A stretch of 64,000 nt of DNA from Candidatus Gastranaerophilales bacterium (GCA_944325065.1 CALUYS010000002.1:1-64000), one strand, 5' to 3'; shown: positions 38,503 through 47,540, counted from the stretch's first letter. The notes: generated from the sequence alone by a model not told the origin. Numbers and translations: made by a program.

Positions 38503-40209
38503 ATGAATACACTATCCAAAATTTCTCAAAAAAGAGTTTCCTCCCAAATTCTACCTCTTCATACTGAGACATTAAAAAAAATAAAAACACAAGAAGAACC
38601 TTTAAGTAAAATTAATTGGAGCTTGCTTAAATATTGCAACCCCAAAAAACTTACACAAAGCCAAATTAATATTTATAAAATTTATTTACAAATCATCAAA
38701 GATAAAAAAATAACCTATCCACCATTCTTTATATTTGAAGATCAACCGCCAAAACCTTTAATAGGAGCTTTTTATGTATCTGCTACTAATACTATTGTAT
38801 ATTGTTCAAGTAGTAATACTAGATCAGATAAATATATCAAAAGTGTTTTAGAACACGAGCTTAATCATTATAATGACCATATGAAAATAGCTTTTATAAT
38901 ATTACTTGCCGAATCTAATTCTCCTTTAATTAAAGAAAATGATAAAAAATTTATTGAATTTTATAAACAACAAATTTCAAGCATAAGAAATATTTACCCA
39001 TATGGCAAAGAAATAGATAGTAGAGTTAATAGAAAAATGAAAACATACCAAAAATATTCATTAAGCGAGCAAAAAGATATTGTTGAAGAAGGCAGACAAC
39101 ATTTAAAAGATTTCTATGCTATAAGAAATATTGGGATATTTTTACAATTAATTTTAAACTCTCAAAAAAATGATTTTGAATTTGAAAATAATGATGAAAA
39201 ACTAATTATTGTTAAAGAAGTTTTAGAAAATTTTAAAAATAGCAAAACATTAAATAATACTGAAAAACAAACTATTGAAAGTATTTTAGATAAAATAAAT
39301 CCAATAACAGGATTTTCCTATAATTTAAGACATGCAAAAAAATCTATTCTCCACCTAACAAATGAAGAAAAAAAACAATTAGATAAATCTTTAAGACAAT
39401 ATTGCGATAAAGGAATTCTAACAGAACATAAAAGTTATATGATTACAGATAAGATTTTGAATTCTCAATTTATAATAAACTTAACACATTTAAATAAATA
39501 TTATTTAGGTAAAAATCTTACACAATTTGAAATATATAGACCTTTATATAAACAATATGATGCTTATATAAATAAAAAAGGACTAAAAAATGCACCATTC
39601 ATTCTTCCAACTATCAATGTTCCAAATAATATGCACATTAATTCAGATTATACTGTATCATTAGATGATAAAATTTCAACAAATGAAGGTTTATTTGATT
39701 TGATACTTAAATCATATATTTTAAAAATGCTGATAAAGCATGAAAGATTACCTAATTTAAATGATAGTAATTTATTATTTTATAAACATATAAATAGAAA
39801 TTGCAATCTAATAATTAAGTCTACTGCAGAGCTTTTACAAAAAAATGAGAAACACTTAAAGGATTTAGAGGATGAATATAATGAAAATGGTCTCGCTATT
39901 CGTATTCTTAAAAACGATTGTGTAAGCGAGATATTAAGAAGTATTTTGCCTCGAAAAAAACCTATAGATGAAATAACACAAACATTTAAAATCTTAGCTT
40001 TATTTAAAATTTTGACAACTTTGAGTAATAATTTATGCGATATTGATGAAGATAAAAAAACAGAAATTGGTAATATAATAGAAGTACTTAAGAAATTTTA
40101 TATCGAGCAATTATTGCCAGAACCACCAAGATCTGTAACTTTTACAGATAAGCAATATAGCTTGCTTCAAGATATACAAAAAAATCCTGATTTTTATTTT
40201 AATTTGTAA
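38503..40209 (+). CDS. Unknown protein with a HEXXH zinc-protease motif
   Basis: A 568-residue Lys/Asn/Ile-rich protein without an assignable family. HELNH at residues 118-122 fits the HEXXH zinc motif, in a helix preceded by a beta-type segment (TNTIVYCSSSN) as in metallopeptidases; EEG near residue 196 could supply a third ligand in the gluzincin manner. No signal peptide is apparent, so it looks cytoplasmic. AAGGAAA precedes the ATG and a strong terminator follows. A second protein with HEIGH and EEG lies at 52812. Enzymatic activity is inferred only. Confidence 0.65.
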   Translation: MNTLSKISQKRVSSQILPLHTETLKKIKTQEEPLSKINWSLLKYCNPKKLTQSQINIYKIYLQIIKDKKITYPPFFIFEDQPPKPLIGAFYVSATNTIVYCSSSNTRSDKYIKSVLEHELNHYNDHMKIAFIILLAESNSPLIKENDKKFIEFYKQQISSIRNIYPYGKEIDSRVNRKMKTYQKYSLSEQKDIVEEGRQHLKDFYAIRNIGIFLQLILNSQKNDFEFENNDEKLIIVKEVLENFKNSKTLNNTEKQTIESILDKINPITGFSYNLRHAKKSILHLTNEEKKQLDKSLRQYCDKGILTEHKSYMITDKILNSQFIINLTHLNKYYLGKNLTQFEIYRPLYKQYDAYINKKGLKNAPFILPTINVPNNMHINSDYTVSLDDKISTNEGLFDLILKSYILKMLIKHERLPNLNDSNLLFYKHINRNCNLIIKSTAELLQKNEKHLKDLEDEYNENGLAIRILKNDCVSEILRSILPRKKPIDEITQTFKILALFKILTTLSNNLCDIDEDKKTEIGNIIEVLKKFYIEQLLPEPPRSVTFTDKQYSLLQDIQKNPDFYFNL

Positions 40210-40247
40210 ATTTTTGTAAATTAATATATTGAAATATATCAATAATT

Positions 40248-40287
40248 ATCCTTTAAGAATACTTTATATATTCAAGAAGGATTTTTT
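40248..40287 (+). terminator. Rho-independent terminator after the HEXXH gene
   Basis: An outer stem ATCCTTT/GAAGGAT and an inner stem GAATA/TATTC separated by a small internal loop, followed by a T run at 40283. Confidence 0.8.
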
Positions 40288-40314
40288 ATAAAATTAAAAA
40301 AGGGGAAAATTGGC

Positions 40315-40449
40315 ATGATAAGTGAAAAGAAGTCACAAGAAAAAGAACTTAGGAGTAAAATAACTAATGTTTTAAGCAAAACCAATACAAAATTTTTAAT
40401 TAATAATTTAGAAAAAAGGATATTGCTTTTAAGCTTAACAAACAAATAA
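40315..40449 (+). CDS. Small protein of 44 residues, unknown
   Basis: A short frame with an excellent AAAAAGGGGA site 8 bases before the ATG. The product is basic and helical (Lys, Leu, Asn and Ser rich), with no recognised family. It sits alone in the 560-base gap after the HEXXH gene. The ribosome binding site is the main evidence; the gene could also be a remnant. Confidence 0.45.
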   Translation: MISEKKSQEKELRSKITNVLSKTNTKFLINNLEKRILLLSLTNK

Positions 40450-40499
40450 AGGCATCTATTTTTGTAAAAAAATGTTAAGTTTTAAGATATATTAAGAAA

Positions 40500-40639
40500 A
40501 TTTTGTCATTAAAAATCATGAAAACACATGCACCACATGCATTTTGATGTTAAAAATTCCTCAAAACATGTCATATCATGCGAAACAAGATTTACAATCG
40601 GCGAAAATGTTGTTAGCCAATATTTTCGCCGTTTTATTT
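40500..40639 (+). ncRNA. Candidate small RNA ending in a strong terminator
   Basis: A non-coding stretch with five CATG-containing repeats (for example ACACATG, CACATGC, AACATG, ATCATG) ends in a hairpin CGGCGAAAAT/ATTTTCGCCG (40599-40608 with 40622-40631) and TTTTATTT. The terminator is well formed and lies 150 bases after the small gene, so it may end either that transcript or an independent small RNA. No clear promoter was identified. Confidence 0.35.
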
Positions 40640-40770
40640 AGAAATGTTAAGGTTCAAGTCAATTCTCTTGTAAATGCCATGTCAATAGATATAATTGTTA
40701 TTATCAGGTGAAAACAAAAACACCTTAATGATTGATAGTTTTATAGATATGTGGGTTTTTGGAGGATATA

Positions 40771-40995
40771 ATGCCAAGAAGAAGTAGAGATATGGGCAAA
40801 TCTACCTCGGTTAGAAGGTGGACAAATACAGCGTTGGAATGTTATAAACGTGGATGCGTTTGTGAGGGCTGTTTTTATAGTGATTTTTTTAATACGAGTA
40901 ACCAGACTTGTCAGATGAAAGCATCTGTTTTAGAATTAGTGCGTGTGCTTGGTAAGCCTGATATTGAAATTCCTCAGTTTCTTCTTGATGATTAA
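40771..40995 (+). CDS. Small cysteine-rich protein of unknown function
   Basis: A 74-residue protein starting MPRRSRDMGKS. GGAGG at 40761-40765 is correctly spaced for the ATG at 40771, so an in-frame TTG at 40759 is rejected. Four closely grouped cysteines in CYKRGCVCEGC and one in QTCQMKA suggest zinc or iron-sulfur binding. The W-T-x-TA-x-x-CY and QMK-x-x-VLELVR segments recall small uncharacterised proteins of Clostridia and related anaerobes, from memory only. Function unknown. Confidence 0.7.
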   Translation: MPRRSRDMGKSTSVRRWTNTALECYKRGCVCEGCFYSDFFNTSNQTCQMKASVLELVRVLGKPDIEIPQFLLDD

Positions 40996-40999
40996 AACT

Positions 41000-41329
41000 T
41001 TAATGACACAGTTTTAATCGTCTTTTTACAATTAAATTATTAGTTATTAAATCTTGTTCAGAATTATAAATTTTTATATAATTATCTGCTTTTGTTAAAA
41101 ATAAACTTAAAAAATTAATTGGATTTTTATTAATTAATTTTATATCTTTTCCATTAATAAACTTTATAAATTTATAATCAATATTTTTTAAGTTTGTAAT
41201 ATCTAAAGCTTTTTTATATTTTTTATATTTAGCATACAATTTATTTAAATTTCTAAACAATGCTTCACTGATTACTGTTGCATTTATTGTTATAATTATA
41301 AAATTTTTACTTATTTTATAACTAATCAT
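41000..41329 (-). CDS. Small protein of unknown function, possibly STAS-like
   Basis: A 109-residue protein. The pattern of an N-terminal beta-strand pair, a helix, then ALDITNLKNIDYKFIKFI resembles the strand-helix core of STAS (anti-sigma antagonist-like) domains, but a conserved Ser is not evident, so this is tentative. AGGGA precedes the ATG on the minus strand. It is convergent with the Cys-rich gene (4-base gap) and divergent from purM. Confidence 0.5.
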   Translation of the reverse strand: MISYKISKNFIIITINATVISEALFRNLNKLYAKYKKYKKALDITNLKNIDYKFIKFINGKDIKLINKNPINFLSLFLTKADNYIKIYNSEQDLITNNLIVKRRLKLCH

Positions 41330-41436
41330 ATATATATATCCCTAACACATATTAATTATCCTACATTTTATAAAGGATTTTAACTATACAAAAGTTGGGT
41401 TTTTATATAACTCGTGTTTAGTTATATTTGTTATTT

Positions 41437-41465
41437 TTGTTTTTATTTTTGTATTAAAATATAAT
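41437..41465 (+). promoter_or_regulatory. Promoter overlapping the purM start
   Basis: -35 TTGTTT (41437-41442), 17-bp spacer, -10 TATAAT (41460-41465). The -10 ends 1 nt before the ATG at 41467, so a transcript from it would begin a few bases inside the annotated gene. Either another, weaker promoter (TTGTTA at 41428) is used, or translation starts downstream. Confidence 0.5.
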
Positions 41466-41466
41466 T

Positions 41467-42441
41467 ATGAAAATAACATATAAAATAACAGGTGTGGACT
41501 ATGATTTTGATAGTAAAATAAATAGCCATTTGGAAAATGTTCTTGATAAAAACTTAGTAAAAAATTTTGCTTCATTATTTTATATTAATAAGAACAATTC
41601 TAAAAATATTGTACTTGCTGCAACTTGTGATGGTGTGGGTACAAAAATTATACCACTTTTAAAATACAAAATGTTTAAAACTATTGCAAATGATCTTGTT
41701 GCTATGAATTTCAACGACCTTGCAACTAAGGGTGCTCATCCTTTATTTTTTCTGGATTATATTGCAAATAACAATATAGCCGTTGAAGATTTAAAAACAT
41801 TTCTAAGTGAATTAAATAATATTCTTAAAAAATATAATTGTAAACTTATTGGTGGGGAAACATCACAAATGAAAGATATAATTAAAAAAAATATTTTTGA
41901 TGTTTGTGGATTTGTTGTTGGTTATTCAATAACAGGTGGAAATAATATAAAACCAATTGAACAAAATGATATCCTTATTGGGCTAAAATCAAACGGAATT
42001 CACAGCAATGGTTTTACACTTATTCGTAAGCTATATGAAAAAAAACAATTATCTCAAACTGAATTTATTGAAACATTAAAACCTACTTATATTTATATTA
42101 ATCAAATTTTAGAACTATTTAAATTAAACATAATTAAAAATGTTGCAAATATTACAGGTGGTGGACTCTGTGGAAATATTAGCCGTATTATACCTAATGG
42201 TTTAAAAGCTTCTATTTCAAAAAATATAATTCTGAATAATATGGATGATATTTTTACAAAATTAATAAATATAATTGGAGAAAAAGAAGCTTTTAATGTT
42301 TTCAATATGGGAATTGGTATGGTTTTGGTTATTGATAAAAGCAATTATGATATAGTTAAAAAAATATGTAATAAATATAGACCTATTATGATTGGAGAAG
42401 TTATTAAAGATGACAAAAATTGCAATTTTTGCTTCAAATAA
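41467..42441 (+). CDS. purM: Phosphoribosylformylglycinamidine cyclo-ligase (AIR synthetase)
   Basis: Fifth step of purine synthesis: ATP-dependent ring closure of FGAM to AIR. TYKITGVDYD at the start, ATCDGVGTK, NDLVAMNFNDLATKGA, LIGGETSQM and VANITGGGL are PurM signatures. The length of 324 residues is slightly short but complete. It overlaps purN by 32 bases, so the two form an operon. The position of the promoter raises doubt about the first few codons. Confidence 0.94.
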   Translation: MKITYKITGVDYDFDSKINSHLENVLDKNLVKNFASLFYINKNNSKNIVLAATCDGVGTKIIPLLKYKMFKTIANDLVAMNFNDLATKGAHPLFFLDYIANNNIAVEDLKTFLSELNNILKKYNCKLIGGETSQMKDIIKKNIFDVCGFVVGYSITGGNNIKPIEQNDILIGLKSNGIHSNGFTLIRKLYEKKQLSQTEFIETLKPTYIYINQILELFKLNIIKNVANITGGGLCGNISRIIPNGLKASISKNIILNNMDDIFTKLINIIGEKEAFNVFNMGIGMVLVIDKSNYDIVKKICNKYRPIMIGEVIKDDKNCNFCFK

Positions 42442-42964
42442 TGGCTCTAATTTTGAGGCTATTATTCGTTATTTTAGACATATAAAAAATAGAAATATAA
42501 AAAAACATAATCTTCATTTTATTTTAGTTACAAATAATAAATTTGCGTATGCAATAAAACGTGCAAAAAGTTTAAAAATAAAACATTTTGTTGTTGAACA
42601 TGAAAATTTAAATAATTTTTTAACTAAAAATAAATTTGACCTATGTATTTTAGCAGGTTATATGAGAATTATTGATAAATCAACATTAAATCATTCAAAG
42701 TTTGTTAACATTCATCCATCATTATTGCCATATTATAAAGGTAAAAATACAATAAAACGAATATATAAAGATAAATCGTGTAATTCATCAGGTATTAGTA
42801 TTCATTATGTTAATGAGTTTGTTGATGCCGGAGAAATTATTATACAAAAAAAAATTAAATTAAATCAATATCTAAGTTATTCAGAATATGAAAAAAAAAT
42901 ACATAACGCTGAATATAAGTTATATCCGAAAATTATTGAAAAACTTTTAATATCTTTATGTTAA
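42410..42964 (+). CDS. purN: Phosphoribosylglycinamide formyltransferase
   Basis: Transfers a formyl group from 10-formyltetrahydrofolate to GAR in purine synthesis. IAIFASNNGSNFEAI at the N-terminus, LAGYMRII, the catalytic-region NIHPSLLPYYKG and VDAGEIIIQ are typical; 184 residues. GGAGAAG (42394-42400) is spaced for the ATG at 42410; an in-frame ATG at 42392 has no such support and is rejected. It is translated within the end of purM. Confidence 0.93.
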   Translation: MTKIAIFASNNGSNFEAIIRYFRHIKNRNIKKHNLHFILVTNNKFAYAIKRAKSLKIKHFVVEHENLNNFLTKNKFDLCILAGYMRIIDKSTLNHSKFVNIHPSLLPYYKGKNTIKRIYKDKSCNSSGISIHYVNEFVDAGEIIIQKKIKLNQYLSYSEYEKKIHNAEYKLYPKIIEKLLISLC

Positions 42965-43009
42965 AATAAATTTTGTGGGGATATTAAAAAAAAATAGTAA
43001 AAGAAATAT

Positions 43010-45079
43010 ATGAAAACAAACTGGAAAGTTATTGACAGTAAAAGTAATTATCAAAATGTTGAAGAAGAGTTTTTTAAGATTATTGGCAATAAAAAGCTTG
43101 CTCAAATTTTGATAAATCGAAAAATTGATAATTTGGAAAAATTAAATAATTTTTTAAATCCAAATAATAAATTTGCTTTTGATTATAATGTTTTTGAAGA
43201 TATGGAAAAAGTTCTAAGACGTATTGATAAAGCACTAAAGGATAATGAAAATATTATTATATATGGTGATTTTGATTGTGATGGAGTGACTTCAACTGCT
43301 GTTTTATATAAAACTTTAAAAGAACTTGGTGCAAGTGTTGATTTTTATATTCCAAATCGTATTGAGGAAAGTCATGGTCTAAATACAAAAGCACTTGTAA
43401 AAATTTTATCAAAGAAAAGAGCAAAACTTATAATAACTTGTGATTGTGCAACATCAGATATTGAAGAAGCAAAATTTATAAAAAACTTCAACTGTGATTT
43501 AATCATAACAGATCATCACATTTCAAAAAAAGAACTTCCAAATGCTTATGCAATTTTAAATCCGAAAGTTGAAGGTTCATTAAAAGAAAATTTAACTTTA
43601 AGCCAAATAGAAAGTTTAAATGAACTTTCAGGTGTTGGAGTTGCTTTTAAACTTGCTCTAGGTTTGATAGAAAAGTATAATTTGTCAAATGAACTAATGG
43701 ATGATTTAATCGTTTTAGTAACAATAGGAACAATCGGAGATGTGGTACCGCTATTAAACGAAAATAGATTTTTTGTAAAAACAGGATTAAGCATAATACA
43801 TAAAGCAAATAAAGGAATACAAAAACTTCTGGATTCGCATCCATATATATTGTCCAATAAAAATATAACAAGTGATTTTATAGCATTTCATATCGTTCCA
43901 AAGATTAATGCAGAAGGTAGGCTAAGTAAAATAAATGAAGCTCATAATCTTCTTGTTTCTAAAGATGAAAATGAAATTAATTATGCCATAATGACGCTTA
44001 CTACACTAAATATAGAACGACAAACATTATGTAATGAAATATTTATTGAAGCAAAAGATATGATTGCCAATGAAGTGCTTGAAAAAAATGATGCAATAAT
44101 ATTATATAATCCTAATTGGCACCCAGGGATTATAGGTATTGTTGCTTCAAAAATTGTTGAAAAATATAATCGTCCTTGCCTTTTGTTTACATATGATAAA
44201 ACAAACAATCTTTATCGAGCATCAGGTCGAAGTGTTGATAAAGTTGATATGCATCAACTTATTGAAAGTCAAAGTGAGTTTTTAGAATTTTATGGTGGAC
44301 ATAAAGGAGCTTGTGGATGTGCATTTTCACCTAATAGAATATCTTTTGAAAAACTTAAAGCTAATTTTAACCAAACTTTAAATGAAATGACAAATGATTT
44401 AGTATACAATAAATATATATATATTGATTGTTGTATTGATTTTGAAGATTTAAATATCGATTTTGTTAGAAAGTTAAACCAATTTGAGCCTTTCGGTGAA
44501 GGTATGAGACCACCTTTATTTTTATTAAATAATGTAATTCTTACAGAAAAAAGAATTATTGGAGCAAATAATAATCATTTGAAATGTATTATAGTTTCTA
44601 AAAATAACCCCAATATATCATTTGAATGTTTTTTGTGGAACAAAACTGATATTCAAGCTGATATAAACTCCCAAATTGATATAATTTTTGTTCCAAAACT
44701 TTCTCAATTTAATGGTGAAACAAAAGTACAACTTGAAATAATTGATTTTGATTGTGTTAATAAAAAATATACATTAAAAGAGCTTATAAAAATGGCTTGT
44801 GGTATGGTTGTTTATGCTTCGAAGTATAAAAATGGTGAAATAGATATAAAATTAATAGCGAATAAATTGTCTGTGAGTTTAAAATTTATTGTTTTGTTTT
44901 TAAAAATCTTAAACGATATAAAAATGATTGATATAAAACAATATAACAAAGATTGTATAAAATATGAATTTTTAGCCTCAAAAGAAATGAATGCAATAAC
45001 TAATCATAACAAATTTTCAAATTTGAGTAATGAATATAAAAAAATTAATAATAGAAAAGAATATGAGTTAAGTATGTAA
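43010..45079 (+). CDS. recJ: Single-stranded-DNA exonuclease RecJ
   Basis: 5'-3' exonuclease of the DHH phosphoesterase family, acting in recombination and mismatch repair. YGDFDCDGVTSTAVLY (motif I), ITCDCATSD, ITDHHIS (DHH) and GTIGDVVPL are visible, followed by the DHHA1 domain with GGHKGACGCAF and an OB-fold. The 689-residue length includes a C-terminal helical or winged extension of about 100 residues. No clear ribosome binding site is seen before the ATG. It follows purN after 45 bases and may be co-transcribed. Confidence 0.95.
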   Translation: MKTNWKVIDSKSNYQNVEEEFFKIIGNKKLAQILINRKIDNLEKLNNFLNPNNKFAFDYNVFEDMEKVLRRIDKALKDNENIIIYGDFDCDGVTSTAVLYKTLKELGASVDFYIPNRIEESHGLNTKALVKILSKKRAKLIITCDCATSDIEEAKFIKNFNCDLIITDHHISKKELPNAYAILNPKVEGSLKENLTLSQIESLNELSGVGVAFKLALGLIEKYNLSNELMDDLIVLVTIGTIGDVVPLLNENRFFVKTGLSIIHKANKGIQKLLDSHPYILSNKNITSDFIAFHIVPKINAEGRLSKINEAHNLLVSKDENEINYAIMTLTTLNIERQTLCNEIFIEAKDMIANEVLEKNDAIILYNPNWHPGIIGIVASKIVEKYNRPCLLFTYDKTNNLYRASGRSVDKVDMHQLIESQSEFLEFYGGHKGACGCAFSPNRISFEKLKANFNQTLNEMTNDLVYNKYIYIDCCIDFEDLNIDFVRKLNQFEPFGEGMRPPLFLLNNVILTEKRIIGANNNHLKCIIVSKNNPNISFECFLWNKTDIQADINSQIDIIFVPKLSQFNGETKVQLEIIDFDCVNKKYTLKELIKMACGMVVYASKYKNGEIDIKLIANKLSVSLKFIVLFLKILNDIKMIDIKQYNKDCIKYEFLASKEMNAITNHNKFSNLSNEYKKINNRKEYELSM

Positions 45080-45174
45080 ACTTTTGTAAAAAATTTATGA
45101 GATTATAGCAAAAAATATTATTATGGTTTTTAAATATATGATACTATCAATTTTTATAATAAAGGAGGGAAAAT

Positions 45175-45519
45175 ATGGAACAAGTTAAAGGACTAACACC
45201 CTATCAGTGTCAGTCACCACAGTATAATGCTGTTAAAATAGATATTCATCAACCAAAAGTACAAACTCCAAAAAATAACTGTTGTAAAGGAGAAAATAAA
45301 TATTCCTTATATGGTCAAAAAGGAAAAAATATAGCAACAATGCCTCTTCCTTCAAATGTAGTTTTGAAAAAAGAAGAAACAAAAGCAAAAAATACTATAA
45401 TAGAAGATAAAAAACCTATGGTTGAAGAAGCAAAAAATCAAGTAGTTGAATCAAAAACAACAGAACCAATCATACCTAACGCAGAAGAACCTATTTTAGT
45501 TGAAGAACCTGTTGAATAA
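45175..45519 (+). CDS. Small low-complexity protein of unknown function
   Basis: A 114-residue protein with an N-terminal segment LTPYQCQSPQYNAVKIDIHQP followed by a disordered Lys/Glu/Pro/Val-rich tail ending in an acidic run. A very strong AAAGGAGGG site precedes the ATG and a strong terminator follows, suggesting high expression. No family is recognised; the N-terminal motif looks lineage-specific. Confidence 0.7.
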   Translation: MEQVKGLTPYQCQSPQYNAVKIDIHQPKVQTPKNNCCKGENKYSLYGQKGKNIATMPLPSNVVLKKEETKAKNTIIEDKKPMVEEAKNQVVESKTTEPIIPNAEEPILVEEPVE

Positions 45520-45610
45520 TTAAAAATTACTATTATAAAAAATGATTAGATTTTCATTGCATTCTACAAACTAGATAAAATAAAAAAAGTTTGTTCAAGA
45601 AACTTATAAC

Positions 45611-45642
45611 AAAAGGTTCCTGTTAATACAGGAACCTTTTTT
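45611..45642 (+). terminator. Strong rho-independent terminator
   Basis: A perfect 12-bp stem (AAAAGGTTCCTG 45611-45622 with 45629-45640) and 6-nt loop followed by T residues, 92 bases after the 114-aa gene. Confidence 0.9.
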
Positions 45643-45650
45643 AATTTGTT

Positions 45651-46698
45651 CTATTGAAACATTCCGTTGGTGTAATTATATATATTTCCCTTTCCTAGAA
45701 ATTGATTGGATAATATTATTTTTGTTTTTAATTTTTTAATGTTATTTAATATTATTAGCATTGTAAGATGTTTTGATATATTATGAGCAATAAGCTCTTC
45801 TGTTAATATATCTTTAACAGTTGATAAATAAGCACTTTTTTATCTTTCTAATACAAGGGATTTATATACGAGTTTACACTAAATATGAAACATTCGTCAC
45901 TACGAGCTTTAGCGTAGCAACCGCGAAAACTATACTCAACACAAATAAGATAATTGGATTGCCCCGAAAATCAAAGATTTTCTCACAATGACAATAAGTT
46001 TATGTAAAATTGTATATAATCACCTAATACAAATATGCAATTTCAGTACATAACTTTAAAGATTTTGTATGTTGAAATTGCCTATTCAAGATATTTGGAC
46101 AAGACGTATGTTTCTGTGTTTTTCTATAATTTCTTTATATTTTTTTCTTTTTAACTTGTGTTTTGATATCATATTCATTAATTCATTGTATATTTTTATT
46201 TTCTTTTTACTGTAACTCCATATTAACTTTCTAAATTCATTGTTCTTGTCCTATATCTTGCAAGCTTTTTTTGATTATTAAATTTTTTTCTAGCAAGATT
46301 TTCTTTGTGTTTTTTTATAGTAATAACTACTTTGATTGACTCTTGAACAAGCACATAAAAAAAAAAGACATCGAATGATGAATAGGATGTAAAATCAATA
46401 AATTCAAAATTTTAAGTTACTTCTTTTAACTCCTGCTTGGGAACTTTTTTAGGAATTTTACCTGTTGTTTAAGCATTTAATTTCTTATTTGAGCTTTTGA
46501 AGTTTTTCGTTTATTGTGAATATTGTTTTTCTTGGGTTATATAATGTTTCCAAGCTCTTTATTTTCTTTTAAGAGTCTTTCTATTCCAAAAGGTATCATG
46601 AATTTATTTTCAACAACACAAACATTTTTTATGGTTGTTCTTGACCTATAAGTATATTTACGTCTATTTCTTCTTTAATAAATACTTGCAATGGAGAT
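45651..46698 (-). pseudogene. Decayed IS3-family transposase, interrupted by a MITE
   Basis: No intact frame exists in this 1.26-kb gap, but the minus strand translates in pieces to IS3-type OrfB. From about 45651 to 45847 one frame reads SAYLSTVKDILTEELIAHN and later LGKGNIYNYTNGMFQ, matching the rve integrase core and its HSDQG region in degenerate form. Just upstream of the inserted MITE another frame reads LKLCTEIAYLY, matching the WVTDITYL segment, so removing the MITE rejoins neighbouring parts of one transposase. Further upstream (to about 46640) frames with ERLLKENKEL and a basic IWSYSKKKIK segment suggest OrfA end and OrfB start. Several frameshifts and stops make it non-functional. 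Confidence 0.6.
45848..46032. mobile_element. MITE-like element 2 with 9-bp target-site duplication
   Basis: The element proper spans 45857-46023 (167 bp) and is flanked by perfect direct repeats CTAATACAA (45848-45856 and 46024-46032). Its left end GGGATTTATATACGAG and right end TTGTATATAATCAC are imperfect inverted repeats, matching the ends of the element at 19083. The middle resembles common bacterial intergenic repeats (CGTCACTACGAGC ... GATTGCCCCG ... CACAATGAC). It has no coding capacity. It sits inside the IS3 transposase remnant. Confidence 0.78.
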
Positions 46699-46745
46699 AA
46701 AACCCTAAAACCATTTTTTTTATTTTCTATAGGTTTTAGGGTTTC
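46699..46745 (-). terminator. Probable terminator of the Ycf23-like gene
   Basis: A 13-bp inverted repeat (46700-46712 with 46732-46744) lies 37 bases after the stop of the minus-strand gene. Read on the minus strand the right arm ends GGGTTT followed by TATC, so the U tract is short; it could instead be an end of the decayed IS. Confidence 0.45.
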
Positions 46746-46781
46746 AGTTAAATAAAGTTGTTTTTTCTATTAAAATAAAAT

Positions 46782-47540
46782 TTAAACAGCTTGTAAAATT
46801 TTCTTTTTATTTTTTTGAGCAATTTTAACGATTTGTGTGGCAGTTGCTGTCATTTCAAGAAGTGAATTAAGTTTATTGATACAACTTCCAACCCCAATTG
46901 CACTAGCACCAGCTGCAAAAGCCATACTAGCAGTTACAGCTGTAAGTCCGCTTGCTGTCATAACAGGGATTTCAACATTGCGTGATAATTCAATTGTATT
47001 AGCTATACTTACTGTTGCCATTTCAATAAGTCCACGAGTATTGTTGTTTTGAACATTTGCAACGCAAGCACCTTCTGTTTGGATTAAGTCAACATCAAGC
47101 CTTTCTAATTCTTTTGCTAATTTTATTTGTTCTTCTATAGTTATATGACCTGGAATAGTAACAGACATAAATACGCTTTTATCATTTATAAGTTCTTTTG
47201 TCTTTTTTGTTATTTCAAGGATTTGACCTGCATCCATAATTTTGCCTAATTTGTATAAAGCATCATAATTACCGATTTCAACAGCTACATCACCAAGCTT
47301 AGCAGCATTTGCAAGTTCACTTGGGTCAATTGAAGAAACAAAAATAGGTAAATTAGTTGTTTTAAGTGCCATTTTAATAATTTTTTCATCAGCAGATACA
47401 TCAATAGCTGATGCTTTTGCAATAGTTGCGGCTTTAACTATCATTTTAGCTTTTTCAATATCAAAATTGTTAATACCTGAAATGACTTTTACTGCACATT
47501 TCTGATTTAAATGCTGTTTAAAAAGCTCAATACGACTCAT
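46782..47540 (-). CDS. Ycf23/DUF561 family protein
   Basis: A 252-residue predicted TIM-barrel protein of the DUF561 (Ycf23) family, known mainly from cyanobacteria and plastids; its function is unknown. KVISGINNFD near the N-terminus, VEIGNYDALY, LIQTEGA, SRNVEIPVMTASGLT and AAGASAIGVGSCINKLNS are the recognisable family segments. AAAGGAG precedes the ATG. It stands alone. Its presence in a genome without photosynthesis genes in view supports descent from the cyanobacterial phylum and suggests a basal role unrelated to photosynthesis. Confidence 0.82.
   Translation of the reverse strand: MSRIELFKQHLNQKCAVKVISGINNFDIEKAKMIVKAATIAKASAIDVSADEKIIKMALKTTNLPIFVSSIDPSELANAAKLGDVAVEIGNYDALYKLGKIMDAGQILEITKKTKELINDKSVFMSVTIPGHITIEEQIKLAKELERLDVDLIQTEGACVANVQNNNTRGLIEMATVSIANTIELSRNVEIPVMTASGLTAVTASMAFAAGASAIGVGSCINKLNSLLEMTATATQIVKIAQKNKKKILQAV

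Noticed and set aside
40646-40680. GGTTCAAGTC resembling a tRNA T-arm
   Set aside because: No acceptor stem, anticodon arm or D-arm can be folded around it.
41390-41420. Another MITE end (GGGTTTTTATATA) before purM
   Set aside because: Only the first dozen bases resemble the family end, which is easily reached by chance in this A+T-rich sequence.
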